Assembly (NCBI RefSeq): GCF_901709675.1
Contig: NC_051094.1
Span: 10,596,501-10,660,500 of the forward strand
Direction of reading: 5' to 3'
From: Syngnathus acus
Lineage: Eukaryota; Chordata; Actinopteri; Syngnathiformes; Syngnathidae
Length of the DNA: 64,000 bases
The position numbers and the translations under genes are program-made. Position 1 is the stretch's first letter; each line of letters starts with the position of its first letter. This document shows, in pieces, positions 1 to 14,059 of the stretch. Under the pieces are notes generated by a model. It had not been told where the DNA came from and did not search any database. It saw only the letters and a program-made list of their open reading frames with translations.

Positions 1-3000
1 AAAATGAATTTTGTCATTTCCACCTCAGCTATTCACTTCCTTGTAGTTTGTTTTCTATTTAACTGAGCTTCAGCAATCTCCTTCACAAATAAATATTTAG
101 AACTGAACAATTAACATACAAATTGTTTTCAACAAGCCAAGTGAACAGAAGAAGTGACTGCCAGTACACAAGGTGACTTAGCAATTGATAATGATCAACT
201 ACTGCATGATGTCTGCACTCATAAAACAAGTCAAAATGGAATTGAAATAATAAGCATATCTACTCTTGTGACGTATACCTTGGGAATTTCTCTGCCACCC
301 TCAATGAAAGAACTGAGAAATAAATTAGAATAAAATATTTATACTGTAGATGCCCGGACAGGAAGGGCAGTCCAAGAGTTATTTAGAATAATTTAACCTG
401 GAAATAAAACTGTTTTGACATAAGTTCCATCACTCACTGAGCGCAAATTGAATATTAAACTATCCTGCTTTCCATCTCGAGCCAAAATTTGTAGCTATCA
501 CAGAAACAAGTTAATATATTGTACACATTGCATCTTTGTTCCACTTTGCCTCCCAAACATCCATTATTTATTAGGAAATCATTTATCATTAATCATATAC
601 GACACGCTTGTTAATTCAGTAATTACACAAACATTGTGGCCAAGCAGCACACACTTAAGAGATAAAATCAGGTCATACTTAAACCAAAGCCTGGTTGCAC
701 TCCTTGTTCTCATTCTGGTTCCACATGAGTACCACTGACAAATAAGACACATTTTTCTTCATGTATCAATTGATTGCCTCTGACTGAAACAATGATGGAT
801 TTTAGCGGCATAGTAAATAAATGTGCTCTACTAATGTGCACTGGCATTTTACATGGGTGCGTTTTGCCATTTGCCGTGGAGCTTTTTTCATTTCTTGACG
901 AGGCGCACCAATGTTATTAATTTCAACGGCTAACATGTAATATAGCGCGCCTGTAATGGAAGTAAAGGTGTTTTTGTACCACGGCTATCAGGTAATAAAA
1001 TGAACATGAACAATAGCAAGCGATAAGAAGTAGGTTATGTCGCACGGGTGACATGACGTAATATTTTTTATGAGAACTTCTCATTCCCTCCGCTCTATCA
1101 TTGTTCCAGCCACCGAAATAGCACATGTGTGTCAAAAAACAAATGAATGCGAACAGAAGATGTTGCAAGGGAGTTTCAATCTCAGGCTCTTTCCTGTGAC
1201 CCCAATCAGCCACCAGTGAACCCACCCATCATTTTACTTTGTGAGAAACCAGGGCATATGACTCATTTGAGGGAAGAAGGTTACATCATGGATAGGTGCT
1301 GTTTGAAACACACCACAGCCCAGTCCGAGAGCTCCCTAAAGAAAGATGTAATGATACATCTGTGGTCCAACGTAGTGAGTGTTCTCTCCTGGCACCCACT
1401 CAGACAAACAAGAGCATGTGTGACTCTGCGAGTCATCAAAAGTTCAAGGGTGCCCACAACAGAATTGGGAAGCAGTTCCAAAATCCCGTATTTGCCGTTA
1501 TCCGTATTCTAATGGGTGCCTTGCAGGCTGCTCTTCACTCTACATCATTTCCCCAATGGGAGTTCTTCTTCGCTGGATCGGAGCCACGTGTGCTAATTCT
1601 AAAAGCATCCAGGTCTTGAGCCTGAGTATTGCCAAGCTCCCAAGTGGGTGGGGTCGGCACAATAGGAGGCAGCCAAATGAAGCATTGTAAGAAAACGAAA
1701 GAGCATCTGGACAACTTCAGGGCTTGGATGCTAAGAGCAGAGTGCAATTGTTTAGCTCATTTCCTCAGGCTTTAGAAAGGCTGATTCCACTATCAGGAGC
1801 AAGGCGTTACGCTACGAGCATTGCAATGAGATCAGATTCGCTGAGCCCTTTGACATTCTTTGCCATGAACTAGCAAGCAAAAAGCTATTAAGCTGATACT
1901 CATTTGACGTATCCACTGAGCATTCCAAGGTTGCAGACATTCTTTCACATGATTGAGAGCTTTTTGTGTGAGGTGATTACAAAAACTTTTTCATGCTATT
2001 TCTTTTGGGATGAAGAGACTTCTGCCTTTAATTGTTGTAATTATATTTTCCTGCAGATTGGCATACCCTAAAAATAATATCATCAAAAATGAATATTTTA
2101 GAAAAAAGATGCTGATGCTAAATTGAAGAGGCAGTTCACAAAACGTTTTATGAGCCATATACCCACTTGAAAGGGGCATGATAGGAATTGTGTCAAAGCA
2201 TTTTTGCAGCTAAGTGAATAGGGATAGTTTTAATCGAGTTGTCATCCATTTGCGAAAGGTTTCTCATTTTTTACTACACTATTTTTGTTTAAACCGTCTT
2301 CTGGTGTTCAGTGTTTTATTGGGTTCATATTACGTTTTTATTGTCAGTGCTCTAAGGTCAACCTTGTTGTTTTTAAATCTTCCTTTGTTCCGTCTTTTCC
2401 CACTAACGGCTGTGCTGTTTCTAAATGTGCTCTATAAATATACTGGATTTATCAATTGTCTTTCCTAGGCACCACCCCGACATTTTCATACATCAATGCC
2501 TCCTAAAACAACCTATCCATAAAGAGCCTGTGTGTCTGTGAGTGTTCACCTAATTTAGATCCATTATATTTTAGGAGAAGGTGCTTTGCAATGATGCATG
2601 TGCTGGCTGGCCAGTAGGTGTTGATGGGCTTGACTGCTTAACATTTGTGTGACATCACCCCCTACATGACGCCTCCCTAGTTCTGAGTCATGCATATCTG
2701 CAGGACAGTGCATAGCTTTGGGGTGAAAGGTTAGTTAGCACATGCACAGTTGCATGAAGTGATGCTGCTCATTGGGCAAGACTTTGTGAACACTGTTTCA
2801 TCGAAGAACCGTCGGATATTGCAATGGTTTCATGTTACAATACAAAAGAGGGGAAAAAATGGTCTATTTTCATTTTTGGTGGGAGTTTTCCTGGTCTTTC
2901 ATGTGAAGGAATTCCATTTCATGAGAGTCTACAATTTGGTGGAGCGCCTGGGTGGTAGAAAGGAAAACCACTTGGCTACCAACACAGAGAAACCTCGTTA

Positions 3001-6000
3001 TAAGCGGAATGTGGACGAGTAGGACTCACTCAACTAAAGCGAAGGAAACAAAGAAAAGAAACTGCATAATGGAATCTAATTCTTCTGTTAAATTCAATAT
3101 TTCAGACACCTTGTACATGTTGTGCCTGAACTATAGAACATTACACAGTGACAATTGATCAGACACAAAGCAAAGGCAATTTGGGAAAATGTCAACTAGA
3201 TAAGGAAAGTGTGGTATGTGTGATAATAGATTGAAATGTAGTGCAAATTGCATCTATCCAATTCATGTAAATGCCACAGTTGTATTGTATTGTCTGTATG
3301 CATTACGGACACCAGAGTCTGCATAACTTCTAAAGGTCCCACGAAATGTAAAATAAGGGCCGCCTTTACTAAATATGACAAGTCCCGGGTTTGTTTCTTC
3401 TCATGTGTGTTTTAACCGAAACAGCTGTGCCAGGGAAGTGTGTTCAAATCAAAACAACAGACTGGCATGTGGTCACTTTCCCTCCAACTGTACATGATGA
3501 ATGCTACCCGGCCACAAGGCCTTCCAAAAGTAAAGAGACGAAGTTTAACGACTCCCGCTCATTTCACGATTTTCCAGACAAATAATTTCAGGCTTGTACC
3601 CGCTAGCGCCAACCTTCTGTCCGTCCAGCTCACTCTGGCCTGTAATTAAATGCCATTCGTTTAATTTGTTCATTAGTTCAAGCCTCGGCTGGGTGGAAGC
3701 AAAATGGAACCCTCTTATTAGTGGTTCATGACTCGAATCTCTCCGTGGCGTGCTACAGTGGAAAACAGCATTGCAGCAGAAGAGGGGAAACTCGAGTCAA
3801 GAACTTGTCATGAACCAATGGCAGAGGATGTATATTGTCTTAATTAGGAAAAGTTTATAGTCCAGTTTTGAATGCAAAGTAATCCATTAGAAAACATTTT
3901 TGTGTAACGTACCAGTTTAGAGGAAAAAACGTAGATCTTTTCGATCTAATAGCTAAAATGCACTTTAAGCATCAGTTGAACAATTATATTTGAACTGATA
4001 TATTTGCAAAACCCAAGAATTAAACCAAAAGATTCAATCATCATCGATACAGGTGAGCAAAGGTGACAGGCACAAAACATCATGGATGCAGATACCTCAA
4101 GTCAAAAGTTTCCAACAGGTCAATAAATCATTGTTTTTAGCACAATGTTGGTAAAGTTGAGCATTATTGCCTGAGTTACTCTTCTAGAAATGTGAATGTG
4201 AAATTGGTTCTGCTCATATGATCTATTTCTTCTATCTATCTATTTCTTATCTGGGGGAGGGGATTGAGGGGTGTTCAATAGCAGTTAGAGACAACAGCAA
4301 AATCCCTAAATATAGAGACCAACTCACTAGTGGGTACACGCCAACACGGAGTGCTTTTGTAAACAAGCTCCACTCTATTTGCAGGCGTGTTGTTTGTGCC
4401 TCTCATACACGTCAGTCGGGACATGCTTGGAACAACAAAAGGTATTTTTTTTTAAAATCGTCCTTCCAAATAAACTAAAGGTGAACACCTATTTCCATTT
4501 TAAAACGAGGCATTTAGGCCCACCAATCAGATTAGCTCATCTTGAGCACATAAATCCAGTCTTAGAAGTAATTGTTGCCCTAAGAAACACTATGAACAGA
4601 GAGAAATGAGTCACCTTTCTTGCGAGGGAAATGTTATGGAAATTTCATCAAGACACAATCGTTTTCTAGGTGTAATGGCCAACAGCACGGTTTTGCTCCA
4701 CTATGATACAGGAATCTAAATGGTTGTACCAATTGCTCGGAGTATGCTGTTCTGCTGTTGAATAATGCTCTAATGCAATGAAAAGTCAAAAAATGAGGCT
4801 CTTTTCTTTCTCCACTGTACATTAACAGCAAAAGCCAGAGTCATCACCAAGCATGTGTGGGGAAAAAAAGCTTTAAAAGTCTCATCAGCATTTCAGCATC
4901 CTCACACAATTGCTGGATATGCTGCAGCTGTAATTACATCCCCTCGCTGCATCCACGCACCATGACCAAGACCTCTGCTCCAAAATGGGCTTTTGTTTTT
5001 TTTTTGCTTGGCCAAAAAAGCTATATATACAATAAATGGCATAATCTGGAAAATGTGCAAGACTTTAACTATCTCTGTAAGTCTGTGCTTCAAACAAGAA
5101 GATAGAATACCCTGGATAGGCACCATCACAGGCTATAATCGGAAGATATGCAAATGCTAGCCTCTCAGTGCTGCAGTGCCACTTGTCTTTCTGGCTCTCA
5201 GGGAACTCTCCTGTCAGCTCTCAGGCTGGAGCACAGGAGTGATAGCAGAGGGTTTTGTTTATTTAACATGCCACTGAAACAGCAGTGCTGAGGAGGAAGA
5301 TGGGACCTGATGGAGGAGCCAAACAGGTAAGGCATCAATCGCAAGAAAGTTATTGTCCTCCCAGTCACTCGCCTGAAAAAAAAAATGCTTAAGGTGTGAT
5401 GTGCCAACAAAGAATTCCAAAACACCCCTTGAGTAAAACGCACAACAAAAGAGTACATGCATCTGTCATAAAGATCTGCTGGCTAAAGTTTACTTACATC
5501 TTCAAACTAGTCTGGAAGTCAGTATTGTAAAACACAGTATTCCACCAAGACGAAACCATTTCAAATTCAATCAGTAGCAATTGGGGATCGTATTGATAAG
5601 GGCCAAAGAAACATTTTGAAGAATGTTATGTGTGTATTTCCTTAGCCAAAACCGCAAGCCGCGCCTCACAAGCTTTTGGGCAGTCATGGAATCCTAATCT
5701 ATTTAGAGGTAATAAATTGAACATGAAAAAAGAAACAGACATAAATGAATTTTCTCCTCCCACATGAGAATCAGTAAGACAAAATGCAAACAGACATGCC
5801 CCTCTTCTGTGAAATGACACACCGTTTTGCTCTCATTTAAGCATTTTATATTCAGAACCAGGGTGAGGTACAAAAGGCCTAAAGCTGTCTTGGGCCATTA
5901 AATGGCACATTCTCTTTCTTCTTTCAGAATGTGTTTGTTGGCACTCGCAACCGTGAGAGCTGACACATTCGAAGTGTGTGTGTGTGCGTGGGGGGGGGGG

Positions 6001-8155
6001 GGGGGGGGGGTTCCTTCACGCCTCTCAACCTTCTTCGGGAGGGTGGGCTGCTCACTGGTGCCTGGGGCAGCAAAACCATGCCTGTCAACACTTGACAGGC
6101 CAATCCAGAAGGCCAGTCATAGGAAGGTATGATTGATGATATTATGTACTCACACAAGATCTGAACGTCACCACACTTTAATCCCTGTTTCTACATCCAA
6201 CAAGTCACAAAATCAGATGAACGCTATTGCTCCAAATTGGGGATGGACGACCATCAAACCAACACTATGAGGCAGTTCTCCACGTCCACAGGAGTAAATG
6301 CAATTCTTTCAGATGATACTGCACTGCACTGACTGAAATAACATTGCTAAAATAATGGATGGATTTTACATTCAAGAAAATGTGGCCCAAATGTACTGAA
6401 AAAAAACAGGAAAGACAGAGAGTTTGTTATTTATTTATGGCCCCATGTTGAAAACTGCATGTGATTTTCTTTTGCTTAAAAAAAAAAAGGAAGTTCTCAA
6501 CTCAAATTGCTTTGCATGCCTATTAATACCGCACACGTCAAAACGTTGCACAATTAACTTTCTATTTGGCAACACTGCCCCCTAGTGGTGTTTCAAAGAA
6601 AATAAACAAACCTCATTTTGAAGTCTCACAAATAAATCTGTTAGCCTTATGCACAGAATGAAAACATAATGGCGAGGCCAAGCATTGACAGTAAAGCTGC
6701 AGCATCAAACTTGACCAAGAGAGTCAAGCAAACCCAAGAAGGGAGGAGAACAGAGTCTAGATTAAGGCAAACCCTCCCCCAGTCCCACCACAAAGACTGC
6801 TTTGTACTTGGACGGCATACAAAAGAAAAGCAACGAGCAGGGCTGTAGAAACGATATTCAATTTGACTCCAGCGTGACAGGATTGAATAGGTAGTGAAAT
6901 ATCACCCAAGTGAATAAAGCGTCCTTCAAGCAAATTGACAACAGGGAAGATAGTACACGGGATTCACATGTCAGTGAATGATGATGCAAGCCCCCTCGCT
7001 CAAAACCATTGGGTCAAATACAAAGTGACAGTCTTGCTGGGGTACCATGAGAAGAAAACCTACCTGAGCATTTGAAGATACGTGACCTCAGACCAAAGAT
7101 GTGATGCATCACCGTGGTGACAAATTAGCGTCAATATCACTCTAGCACGTTATCATCAATCTCTCTGTGGAAAGACAAAAGCATCTCTCCACGCTAAATC
7201 ATGTAATCGATGAAATCGCTCTCGCTGTGAGAAATTGGGCTGCGACTGATGTGAAATCTATCACAGGTTAGTAGTGCACATGGTTCGGACAAGTGCAGAG
7301 AGAGGAACTCCAAAAAGTTTGTAGGCTACTGTCACTGACCAGTGAAGATGTTGAATTTAGTTGGATGGTCTTTAATCTTTCAATGAATTCGCAAGACGTT
7401 ACGCTTGAGCTGATTTTGATTATTTGATGCTTTTGGAGGTTTCTCTTGTTACAAATAACTTTTTTATGGTTACAAATGAATGATGCGATGGTGTGTGTTT
7501 TTCACTACAATACTTCTCTCACTGTGTGGGCTCGGCCACAGGAAGGAAGCCAAAATGTCGGATAGCTGTGGTAATTCTGTGGACAACATCAGGAGGAATG
7601 CCAGTGTGGTGCTGTTTGTTTTGTTTTTATCCATGAACTTGTGACAAACAACTATACTGACAGGAATATGACATTTCAGACATTTGTGTTCAATGACAAG
7701 CAATGACACTAAAAAAAGACTATTAAGACACTTCAATAAATCAAAATGTCCGTCCATTTGCTTTATTCTATGCGTGATGCCATTTTTGCATTATTTCAAA
7801 GTCATATTCTTCATTGATAATAATAATCATTGTCGTATTCTTATTTGATGATGATGCTTTTGAACATAATAAATTGTGTGATAGTGTAATGTTGCATAAC
7901 GTAATAAATGTACACAAAATATGCCGTACTGTAAATGTATACCCATGGCACTTTTTGAGTAGATTAAAGCAATGTTTAGAATTCACACTATGTCAATCAC
8001 CCACAAGAAAAGATAGTTGGTAAATCACTGGACGAGATTAGATTAAAATTTACAATCCTTATTTTATGGCCTCTCAAACTGTGGCCACAAATACAACTTT
8101 TCTACATAAAATATGAATAAACTAGTGGATCGCGTCAATATTCAACTCCTCTTAC
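1..8155. other. Probable TTC28 intron 1 (no exon seen)
   Basis: No coding exon is recognisable on either strand. The first coding exon of a leftward TTC28 gene ends in a splice donor at 8155, and no matching next exon with TPR sequence is found down to position 1. The stretch is therefore best read as part of that gene's first intron, which is also very long in other vertebrates (from memory). It is AT-rich, with short simple repeats such as TCTA repeats near 4230 and a poly-G run near 5990-6010. The open frames here are short, lack splice-compatible borders and match no family I know. Confidence 0.55.
5980..6011. repeat. GT-rich then poly-G simple repeat
   Basis: A short alternating GT tract runs into an uninterrupted run of about 21 G. 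It produces spurious glycine-rich and proline-rich open frames on the two strands. The exact length is the kind of site where assembly is often wrong. Confidence 0.85.
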
Positions 8156-8431
8156 CTTAGGCCATTTAGGGTTGAGCTGGCAAGCTTTTTCTGCATCGTC
8201 CAGAGCCTCCTGGTGTTGGCCCAGCTTGACAAGCGCGGCGGACCGGTTACTGTACAGGATGCAATTCTGTGGGTCGGCTTGCAAAACTTCGCCGTACAAC
8301 TCGAGGGCCGCTTGAAAGTCCCCTCGTTGGCACGCCTCATTGCTGCGTTGCACTTTCTCCATGAAATCGGCTTTGCTGAGAGCGCACCTGGTCCCGTTGT
8401 CTCCTGAGGCGCGGCGAGCGGATCTGCCCAT
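8156..8431 (-). CDS. ttc28: TTC28 first coding exon (TPR protein, 5' end only)
   Basis: TTC28 is a very large tetratricopeptide-repeat scaffold protein linked to the midbody and to cell division in the literature. This exon encodes 92 residues: a short basic N-terminus (about 22 residues), then one and a half TPR-like helical hairpins. The most telling segments are DPQNCILYSNRSAA and LNPKWPK, which match the first exon of vertebrate TTC28 as I remember it. The ATG at 8429-8431 is followed by an open frame to a strong donor (AAG|GTAAGAGG) at 8155, which leaves the frame in phase 0. The frame is also open upstream of this ATG for about ten codons, so a slightly longer N-terminus is possible. 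Other TPR co-chaperones share the NRSAA motif, but the LNPKWPK ending at the splice site favours TTC28. Confidence 0.8.
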
Positions 8432-8554
8432 CGGCCGACAGCCGGAGGTTGAAACCTTGGGAAATAGAATGACTAGATGAAAATCTGGTCTTTCGTCAGG
8501 GTCAAAGGTTACCTGCTCGGGCTCAGAGGCAATTGACAGATTCTCTATGCCTGT

Positions 8555-8625
8555 GTGGTAGTGCAGTGATTAGCACAGCCGCCTCATAGGTCTAAGTAGT
8601 AGAGAAAATGGATGGATAGATGGAT
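8555..8625. repeat. Fragment of dispersed fish repeat
   Basis: A segment with 'ttagcac...gccgcctca' followed by a GGATGGATAGA stretch resembles the SINE/LINE-derived repeat found in many copies in teleost genomes. A related piece lies at 11771-11936. The identification is from memory. Confidence 0.45.
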
Positions 8626-8880
8626 GTGTTAAAGCGCTTTGAATTTAGAAAAACAAGGAAAAGCCCAAAACCTCCAAAAATCATATCTCACGCAATGATG
8701 AAGTATGGCAACATAACATAAGCATCATACACTAAGGTTGAACTGCGAAAAAGAATGATGGATTAAGAAAAATTGGTTTTGATTTGTGATTTGTCTGCAT
8801 GACAGCAGACCACATATGATGGGACCATAACATTTTCATTGTAGCGCAGAGGGGAATGATTCCATCATGTCTCCCTCCAG

Positions 8881-9065
8881 CCATCCATTTTCTGTAACGC
8901 TTATCCTCATTAAGGGTCAAAGGTGACTTTGAAGCCGACCCCAGCCAACCAATTGCAGGGCACATACAAACAAACCATTCACACTCATATTCACATCTTT
9001 GTAGATAGCTTTAGAGTCTTCAGTTAACCTAACATGCGTGTTTTGGGGAAGGTGGAAGGATGTTG
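8881..9065. repeat. Dispersed teleost repeat, 'CCATCCATTTTCT' type
   Basis: This carries the string of short motifs I know from a very abundant fish repeat: CCATCCATTTTCT, CGCTTATCCTCAT, TTGCAGGGCACA, CATTCACACTCA and AACCTAACATGCGTGTTT, in that order. It is diverged and truncated. An inverted fragment of the same family occurs near 54890-54950. It probably derives from the 3' part of a LINE. Confidence 0.65.
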
Positions 9066-11770
9066 GAGCTTTTATTGTGGTTGTATTTTGTAGCAAGGAA
9101 GAAACGCAGAGTAACCTAATTTGATGTTTTGTCTCCATAGGATGACCAAAAACAAAAACACATACGTATCATTATAATGCAGTGCACATCCTCACCACTA
9201 CAAACTACTGTGCATCCACATTCACAAGCATATTGTTAAATTGATAACTGTTTGCCGTGAAAAATGAGCATCTTTGGAAAAGCGGCATTTTTAATAAAGC
9301 ATTTATATTGGGTCTCATTAGCTTGTGAATGCAACTGCTAACAACGATTTACTGGCTGCTCTTTCACTTCATACTCAATGTCAGTGTGCAAAAAAAGCTA
9401 TAAAAACAACAGACATGAGCCAAATGGCTGGGCCTAATGTGAATGTATGAAGGTTAAACGACTGCAACATTAACTCGGTTCAAACGAATATGACAAAGTG
9501 ACAAATGAGTTCAGTGAGACACAGCACAAGAGGTCTATTGGCAATCCCATACTTATTTAATCATGTAGGATTTTTCTTGGTCTCCAATTAAAAACAGTAT
9601 AAATGTTTTTGTAGAGTATTTAAGAAAAGGGATTTCCATGTAACATTACAATTAAGTTAAACAAATTCTACTGATGAAACATCACACAACTCAAACAATT
9701 GTATTTCTGTCCAGTATTTATCCAATGTATTAGGCAGTTGGCTTCCACCTTAGACAGTCAGACAAAAAATATAAGATCGTTCTTCTCTTCTTATGTCGCC
9801 ATAGTAACCCAGCTGGTCAACAAATGCGACATGGGTCTAAAAGGTAGCCATTTATCCATTTAGCAAAGATGGCTCACTATGTATTACTGACTTGAAAGTC
9901 ATCTCCAGTTGCATGTTTTCGGGCCGGCCTCGCTTCCACCTCCTTCTCACCACACCTCCTCCTCAAACTGAATTCTGGGATATGGGCAGGCTTGGTAATT
10001 ACTTCCAGAGGCCGAGAGAATGGAAGAACACAAGCAGGCACACAGGCTTTGGGTGGTGAGGAAATGTAAAGCGATAATATAGTGGTACTTTTCCTATGAT
10101 TTTTGGACATTCTTTTATTGATGATTCCAAAAAAAAAAAGCTTTCCCATGAAGGTTTTTCCTTACCAATTGATATATGATAAAACCACACCTGAAAACAC
10201 AATGAAAGCTCCAACTGGATGGTAAAAATAAAGAAAAAAGGTTGGTTTTTAGTTTCATTTTACAATCCTACAGCAGGAGTGACATCTTATCTACGAGTGA
10301 TATAAACAATAACACACACGGCAGCATACATTTGACATTTATAGGCTTGCTCCTAAATAAATAGGCACCTCCATTGTTTACTGATTTAGGAAAAGGACGC
10401 AAATCATCAATCAAAGTGTTGATGAGCTTGTAATGTTTGCGGTATGCTCTCGCACAGATTTCTTAATAAGAATGCTCGAGGGGCGCAATCATATTAGTCG
10501 GTGTTTTTCCTTCACAATCCACAAGCGTGTGTACGTTGTGTTGGATTACAATATGGCAAGGTTTAAATAGCACAAACTCGAAACTACTGCTACACTTTTG
10601 TTTTCAAGCAAAACATCTGTTGTTTAGATCAAATTTGTTCTGTTCCTCGTGGCGTCTAAACTTGCAGTTGATAGCGGGACCACACACACAAACACATGCA
10701 CGCACGCACGCACACGCCGTGCACGATCATTGCAGTATGCGCGACTGGAAAATCAATAAATAGGCTTTGACGTGGGTTTGTGCACAATGGTCATTTCCGG
10801 TGCTGGCGCGAGATAAAAGTATTGCACGGAGAATGATGTGAACCCATAGCCTCTTTGTGTGCGTCCATTCGAGTTGGTTTCATCTATTTTACCTTTTCTT
10901 TCAAAGTCGCTTGTTTCTCCATCCTGGCTTCGTTTCTGTGCTCTCATCCCATATCAAACTCCTTCTCGGCTTTTATGTCAAAAATCGACTTTTCGTGCAA
11001 TAAGGAGTCCTGAAAAGCAATGAAGTCCAATTCGCAGATGAGAGTCGGCACAATGCAGGGAAAGTCCACCAAAATAGATGTATGAGTGGCTTGCAGCAAA
11101 AAGTTTTCTCAGGGAAAGTGCGCCATGTTGTCAAACGTTTTCCTTTTTTTCTTTTCCTGCTGTTGCCATAGAGGACGACTTCTGAACGCTGTGAGGTGGC
11201 AGCGTCGGTCACGACATTAAGAGCTTATTTCCACCGCTTTAGTAGGTGTTTTGAAAAGCTTTTGACGCCGGGTCCAAGGCGACTGATTTTTTAATTCATT
11301 TTATGAACCGATCGAGGGAGATGTGACTGCATGCGTGCTGCAGGGACAAGTGGGAATCATTACCTACCCCAGCACCTGACTACTATTTATTTATTTTTTT
11401 GCTTGCATATTTTTTGTTTGGAGGTTTTTTGTTTGTTTTTTCCCATCACTTTGCACAATTGCCGCGTGTTCAGTGCAACTTATTAAAAAGATGTTTGGAA
11501 AAAAATCAGGAGCAACCTTCTGACTTCTCGTCACTTTCTCTGCCTGAACGACATTTTAACAAAATACCGTGTGGAGATTGTGATTAGACAGCATAACTAT
11601 TGTCCAAGTGTGCCCTCGCCTGCATGAAATAAATGCACTCTAAAATGTGTATTTTCCTGTACTGATGAAGCTGGGGGATTTCAGAAAATATTTAGTGTGA
11701 CAACCATTTGCATGATGCAGTGCCAGTGATGTGCAGCAAGAGAGAGAGGGGAGGGGGGGTGACAACCTGG
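9066..11770. other. Intergenic sequence, nothing recognised
   Basis: This stretch upstream of TTC28 and SDS contains no recognisable exon on either strand. A CA-rich simple repeat with CACG interruptions lies at about 10681-10717. The part from about 10880 to 11250 is less AT-rich and could hold a distal promoter or untranslated exon, but no specific signal supports that. Confidence 0.5.
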
Positions 11771-11936
11771 GCATCCATCCACTCTTTTTCTGTACAGCTT
11801 ATCCCCACGGGGGTCGCGGGTTCCGGAGAAAAACCACACAGCCACAAACCTCACATAGTGTATCGAGGTGGAAGCGAATCCGCACCCTTCGATCTGTGAG
11901 GCGGACGTGCTAACCAGTTCTCCACGGAGCCGCCTG
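11771..11936. repeat. Dispersed teleost repeat fragment
   Basis: The segment contains CTTATCCCCACGGGGGTCGC near the left and a GTGAGGCGGACGTGCTAACC motif near the right. Both are hallmarks, from memory, of a highly repeated teleost element. It shares the 'cttatcc' core with the repeats at 8881 and 54890. The copy appears collapsed, because its left and right parts lie closer together than in a full copy. Confidence 0.55.
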
Positions 11937-13800
11937 GGAAGTCTTATCAGCAGTTATTGTCTGAATTTACCCTGCTGCTTTAGTCAGCATTCACAGTTGC
12001 AACAATAGGGCTGGCAAAGCATCGTATGGGATGAAATCCAGCCAACTGGCCCTCGATGAAATCAGCATTTTTCTATACTCCTATTCGTTGGGGAAAAGAA
12101 GGCCATGATTGTGGGCTGCATTTAAATGCGCCTAATTAGGGCCGCCTTTAAATGAAATCTCTGAAGGACGCAGCGATCAAAAACAGACAGAGCTAAAAGA
12201 AAAGTTTGCCATAACATAGTGAAATACTGTTCTGCATTAGAAAAAAAAATCCTCATATGATTTTTAAATTCAAGTGATTTCGTAGTCAGTGGTTTAACAA
12301 ATTGGGCATATATGAGCTCTTCTATATGCTGTAGCAGCAGTTAACCAGCTGGAGGCGCTGCAAAACTGACCATGGGGTCTTATCAGGATGAAAAGTCGCG
12401 GTGGGTGTTTTGATTACGCAAGAGTGATTTTTTTTTAATGGGCAGGGCGCTGGAGCATGCGTGTCCCCTTCCTAAGTATGTTACCAAGTTACTTTGTTGA
12501 GAAAGCCTTGTTGGCAACCTCATGGACTCGGTCACCTGGTATGCACACAGCTCATGAATGATTTTCCCCCACTCATCTGAATTTTCAAGAGGCAGCTAAG
12601 AAAGTTTAGGTCTCTCCAGGTTTTCTGTTAGGTTGAAGCATGGAGACTGACAAGGCCGTCCCTCAGTATGTTTTAGTCATTTTCATAATGGAACAAAATG
12701 AACAAAAATGAAGATTTCTCGTGTTGTCTCTTTTACAGTAAACATCTCGAACATCATCTGCTAATAACTCTCAAGTCACTAGAGCAGTTGGAAAAGTTGC
12801 TCGATTGATATTCCGTCTATTACCATAAACTACACAAAATTGGAGGCTGGTAATTTCTTTTTGAGTGAGCAAATTTATAAATTCAGCAAGGGGTCAAATA
12901 ACTACAGTAGGCCTATGTGAACAATATATAATACATCTAAAAGGCTATAAAGCACAGTGGACGAGATGCTTGGTCACGTTAGTATTCCTGGTGGTCTTTA
13001 AATAGATGCGGTGGTGGTGGAGAGCCACAAGCCCACCGGATCGTTCAGGTTTGGGGCTGCTCTTTGACACTCCCGTGCTCCTTTTGGTAGTCAAGAATCA
13101 GAGCTAAAATAGTGTCGACTCTTTTGGTAATGACGGTGCGCGGTGACTGTGGGCAACTCCTTTAGAGGGGAGCCCCTCAACAGGCAGGCAGAGTGTAAAA
13201 CTGTCATCGTAAAGGGCGCTGTGCAGGCCGACGTTTATGTAACATTATTGCCAATACACTTTGCTTTGTGCCCTATTAACGACATAACTCAAATATATCA
13301 TGGAAGAGTTGTTTTGGTTTGCCGCCATTTTGCTCCAAATTGCATCTTTGTTCACAATTATGGAAAATTGAGTTATAGGTGTTGTTTTGTTGTATATGTT
13401 TGGGGATAAGCTCTGGATACATTTCTGGTTAGGGTAAAAAGACAACAAGACAATGCATTTAAATTTGGGATGAATATGCAAAAAAAAATCATCATCATCT
13501 ATATGCTTTGCATTTCACAAAGTCATAACTACCAAAATGCAAAAATGTTTCATTTTGTAGGTTCCATTTTTGAGAAATAGACTGCTAGCAAAGAACGCTG
13601 TGTTGATGAATGTGGGTTTTAAACAAACTTTGAAATAGGAGGAAATAATCCATTACTCGCCTTAATGGGTTTAAAAGAACTTCCAGAAGACACTCAGTCA
13701 TCCTGCGTATGTGTGTTTAGAAATCTGGAGGAAATCAGAGGAAACTTATTGTCAGTTTGCCTGGCTGTATAGCGGGTACTGAGGGGTGTGGCTGGTAGAA
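11937..13800. other. Intergenic sequence upstream of SDS
   Basis: No coding exon is recognised. There are short A and T runs and a GGTGGTGG tract near 13010. Open frames here are short and have no family signal. Confidence 0.5.
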
Positions 13801-13813
13801 GAATGCCAAGCTG

Positions 13814-13868
13814 ATTGGTCCACAAGTGGGTCTCCTTTGCCGAGCCCACAGCACAGGCAGGTATATAT
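13814..13868 (+). promoter_or_regulatory. SDS core promoter: inverted CCAAT box and TATA box
   Basis: ATTGG (inverted CCAAT) at 13814-13818 is followed by TATATAT at 13862-13868. A transcript starting about 25-30 bases later, near 13893, would have a short untranslated exon ending at a good donor (GTG|GTAAGTTG) at 13940, joined to an acceptor (TTCTTCCAG) at 13986. A focused TATA promoter fits a strongly regulated metabolic gene such as SDS. The start site itself is inferred. Confidence 0.6.
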
Positions 13869-14059
13869 GGGCTATGGCCGGCCCCCATACAGCACCAGAC
13901 AAGACCATCAATATCAACTGTTAACATCAATCTGTTTGTGGTAAGTTGAAGAACTTATGTTTGTTTATTTGTTTTTTTTCTTCCAGGAGTCATGTATCAT
14001 CATACATTGTAAACACTGAAATGTATAATATAAGACAGACTGATGTGCTTCCCAGAGAC

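Noticed and set aside
5902-6157. Glycine-rich and proline-rich open frames around 6.0 kb
   Set aside because: They are produced by the poly-G tract. No other coding evidence.
10753-11212. Minus-strand open frames in the less AT-rich patch between TTC28 and SDS
   Set aside because: No conserved residues, no splice sites with matching phase. They could at most be untranslated or promoter sequence.
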